Shown here in pieces: positions 62,540 through 64,000 of a DNA stretch of 64,000 nucleotides; the stretch's first letter is position 1; every line of letters begins with the position of its first letter. Source of the DNA: Phoebastria nigripes (Eukaryota; Chordata; Aves; Procellariiformes; Diomedeidae). Under the pieces are notes generated by a model. It saw only the letters and a list, made by a program, of their open reading frames with translations. It had not been told where the DNA came from and did no database searches. The translations under genes were made by a program, and so were the position numbers. The stretch lies in NCBI GenBank assembly GCA_035582835.1, contig JAYKAV010002739.1, positions 880,887 through 944,886 on the forward strand. Reading direction: 5' to 3'.

Positions 62540-63400
62540 AGTTGTTGCAAGACTTGATTATTAAGCCAATAGTGGCAGAAAATATAGCTAAGGAGTATCG
62601 TTCTAGATAGATGCCATCAGTCTAACTTTACATCACTGACAAGATTACAAGGTTGGCTGATGAAGGCAGTAGCATCAATGCAATATACTAACACTTCTGC
62701 AAAGCAGTTGATTTGGTACATCAAGACCATGCAGTTATGAGCTAGAATACTACAAAGTTAGCATTAAATGGATTAAACACTGGATAACCAGTCTTGTAAA
62801 TGTAACTGTAAATGAGAGTCCACCAAGCATTCTTTCATGAGGCCCCAAAGAGATTCATTCCTTACCCTGAACCCTTTCAATATGTTTATCAATAGCCTAG
62901 GGAAAAACAAAGAAAAATTGATACTGCAGATGACACCAAAGGTAAAAGAATGGTATCTGTCAGAGAAAAGGCCACTGATACTGAACAGTCTTGACCAACA
63001 GGTAGTGTAAGCGCAAGCAAATAACCAATGTAGAGTCAGATATCTAAGACAGAGCAAATACTAGGATTTCTGAGAGTCCCATGGAAAGTAGCAACACTGA
63101 ACATAGCAGAGGGGGGAAATCATAACAGACAATCAACAACACATAACTTTCAAGTGCAATTGGGTGGACAAGAGTTAGCTTGACATAGAAACTAGTGAAC
63201 CCTCAGTGCATGTAAAAGAGAGATTACTTGTCTGACTCTTCTATGATCACTATNAGAATAGCTTGTCCTCTTCTATATTCCCACATCAGAAATTATGTTA
63301 AGAAACTGAGAAGGGGCAAGTGAATGGTAAGAGCAAGGAAATGACTACCAGAGCTTTTCTTAATGAGTGTATCGAGGATAAGGGTAAAACATGGTACCAT
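62540..63400 (+). mobile_element. Old CR1 LINE, reverse-transcriptase region
   Basis: Sense CR1/L3-type sequence is readable over about 860 bp: GGTTGGCTGATGAAGGCAGT (62,652), ACTTCTGCAAAGCAGTTGAT with TTGGTACATC (about 62,692), ATTAAATGGATTAAACACTG (62,763), the codons for F-N-M-F-I-N at 62,876-62,893, those for A-D-D-T at 62,926-62,937 (the catalytic F/Y-A-D-D motif of reverse transcriptase with its first residue lost), and ATATTCCCACATCAGAAATT with ATGTTAAGAAACTG near 63,276. The two coding motifs are in different frames, so at least one frameshift separates them, and stop codons are frequent. The 3' UTR is absent. It is the same old CR1 type as the copy at 50,920 and is non-functional. Confidence 0.85.
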
Positions 63401-63526
63401 CACACCAGAGTTTCCTACACAAAGAATTCAAGGGGCTGCTAATTGTAATACATCAAAGTACAACAAGATCCAATGACCAGCACAGCAAGCTTCATGAACT
63501 CAAAATCAAAACAACAGCTTTTTTTT
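63401..63526. other. Short unassigned stretch after the CR1
   Basis: No recognisable CR1 3' UTR is present here. The sequence ends in eight T (63,519-63,526) directly before the long A tract. Confidence 0.4.
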
Positions 63527-63576
63527 AAAAAAAAAAAAAAAAAAAAANAAAAAAAAAAAAAAAAAAAAAAAAAAAA
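63527..63576 (+). repeat. 50-base poly-A tract with one N
   Basis: The longest homopolymer of the window: A at every position from 63,527 to 63,576 except an N at 63,548. Eight T immediately precede it, making a short T/A palindrome. CR1 elements do not end in poly-A, so it is not the tail of the CR1 upstream. The exact length is unreliable in a draft assembly. Confidence 0.9.
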
Positions 63577-64000
63577 GTGAAGATGATTTGCCATCACCTC
63601 TTTTAATCACATCTTAGAAAAGGTGGTGGTATATCGTTGTGATGTTTAAATTAATAATGGATGTTTTTCCCCTCTTAAAAAAAGTTCCAAGCAAGAATTA
63701 CTTCAAGAAAGTTTTCTGGGTTATATGGAAGGTCAGGATAGAAGAACAAAATGATTCATCCTGGTCCTATAGTCACAGTATGAATTTATCAACATTCATA
63801 ATTGAAATTAACACAGCAGTAATCTTCATCAGATTGGAAAAGCCAGTCCCCAAGTGTACTGATTCGTAGAACTTGCAACATATCCTTAAGTCCCTCTGGT
63901 ATAACTGTAGGTACCAAAAATCAGGCCTGAAATCTATGCACTAGGACATTTTGTGCTGCTATTTATTTGCACTACTGTTTATTTGCACTTGATTTTCAAA
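63577..64000. other. Non-genic stretch to window end
   Basis: One 76-codon frame (63,639-63,869, plus) has no recognisable content. The last 45 bases contain a short imperfect duplication around TATTTGCACT (63,963 and 63,978). Confidence 0.45.

Overview
The window looks like A+T-rich, gene-poor nuclear DNA from a bird, probably a neoavian, either a gene desert or the inside of large introns. The best support is a retroviral solo LTR at 47,973-48,548 of a type I know only from bird genomes, together with two old CR1 LINE copies (50,920-51,440 and 62,540-63,400). Decayed fragments of repeats shared by birds, crocodilians and turtles are also present. There are no bacterial operons, no CRISPR array, and no tRNA or rRNA gene that I can see. 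About 27 isolated single N bases suggest a draft assembly.

Layout. 1-18,000: non-genic, with poly-A tracts, a small CpG-rich islet at 2,940-3,240 and a pair of GATA sites at 13,421-13,437. 18,000-26,700: long homopolymers, a perfect 14-bp hairpin (18,973-19,003), fragments of ancient amniote repeats (19,565-19,622; 22,143-22,176; 25,768-25,892), a MIR-like SINE (20,066-20,178) and a foldback low-complexity block (22,578-22,739). 26,700-36,600: essentially featureless. 36,600-38,600: an antisense ancient LINE fragment, a (CAAA)n microsatellite, the longest open frame of the window (213 codons, minus strand) and a short minus-strand frame with a good splice acceptor that reads like a real protein exon (38,409-38,580). 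38,600-47,900: quiet apart from a 34-bp-period duplication and weak repeat remnants. 47,914-48,548: the LTR plus an inverted scrap of the same family. 49,659-49,965: a GC-rich, open, splice-bounded segment on the minus strand. 50,920-51,440: CR1. 53,461-53,928: an open frame containing a consistent donor/acceptor pair. 56,330-57,270: two diverged copies of one unidentified ~200-300 bp segment, 653 bp apart. 62,540-63,400: CR1, followed by a 50-base A tract.

No complete protein-coding gene can be supported. The best hint of a gene is on the minus strand: a splice-bounded GC-rich block near 49.8 kb and an exon-like block at 38.5 kb. Linking them is inference. I found no clear undescribed biological system. 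The most unusual items are the inverted LTR composite, the unidentified 653-bp-spaced duplication and the orphan exon.
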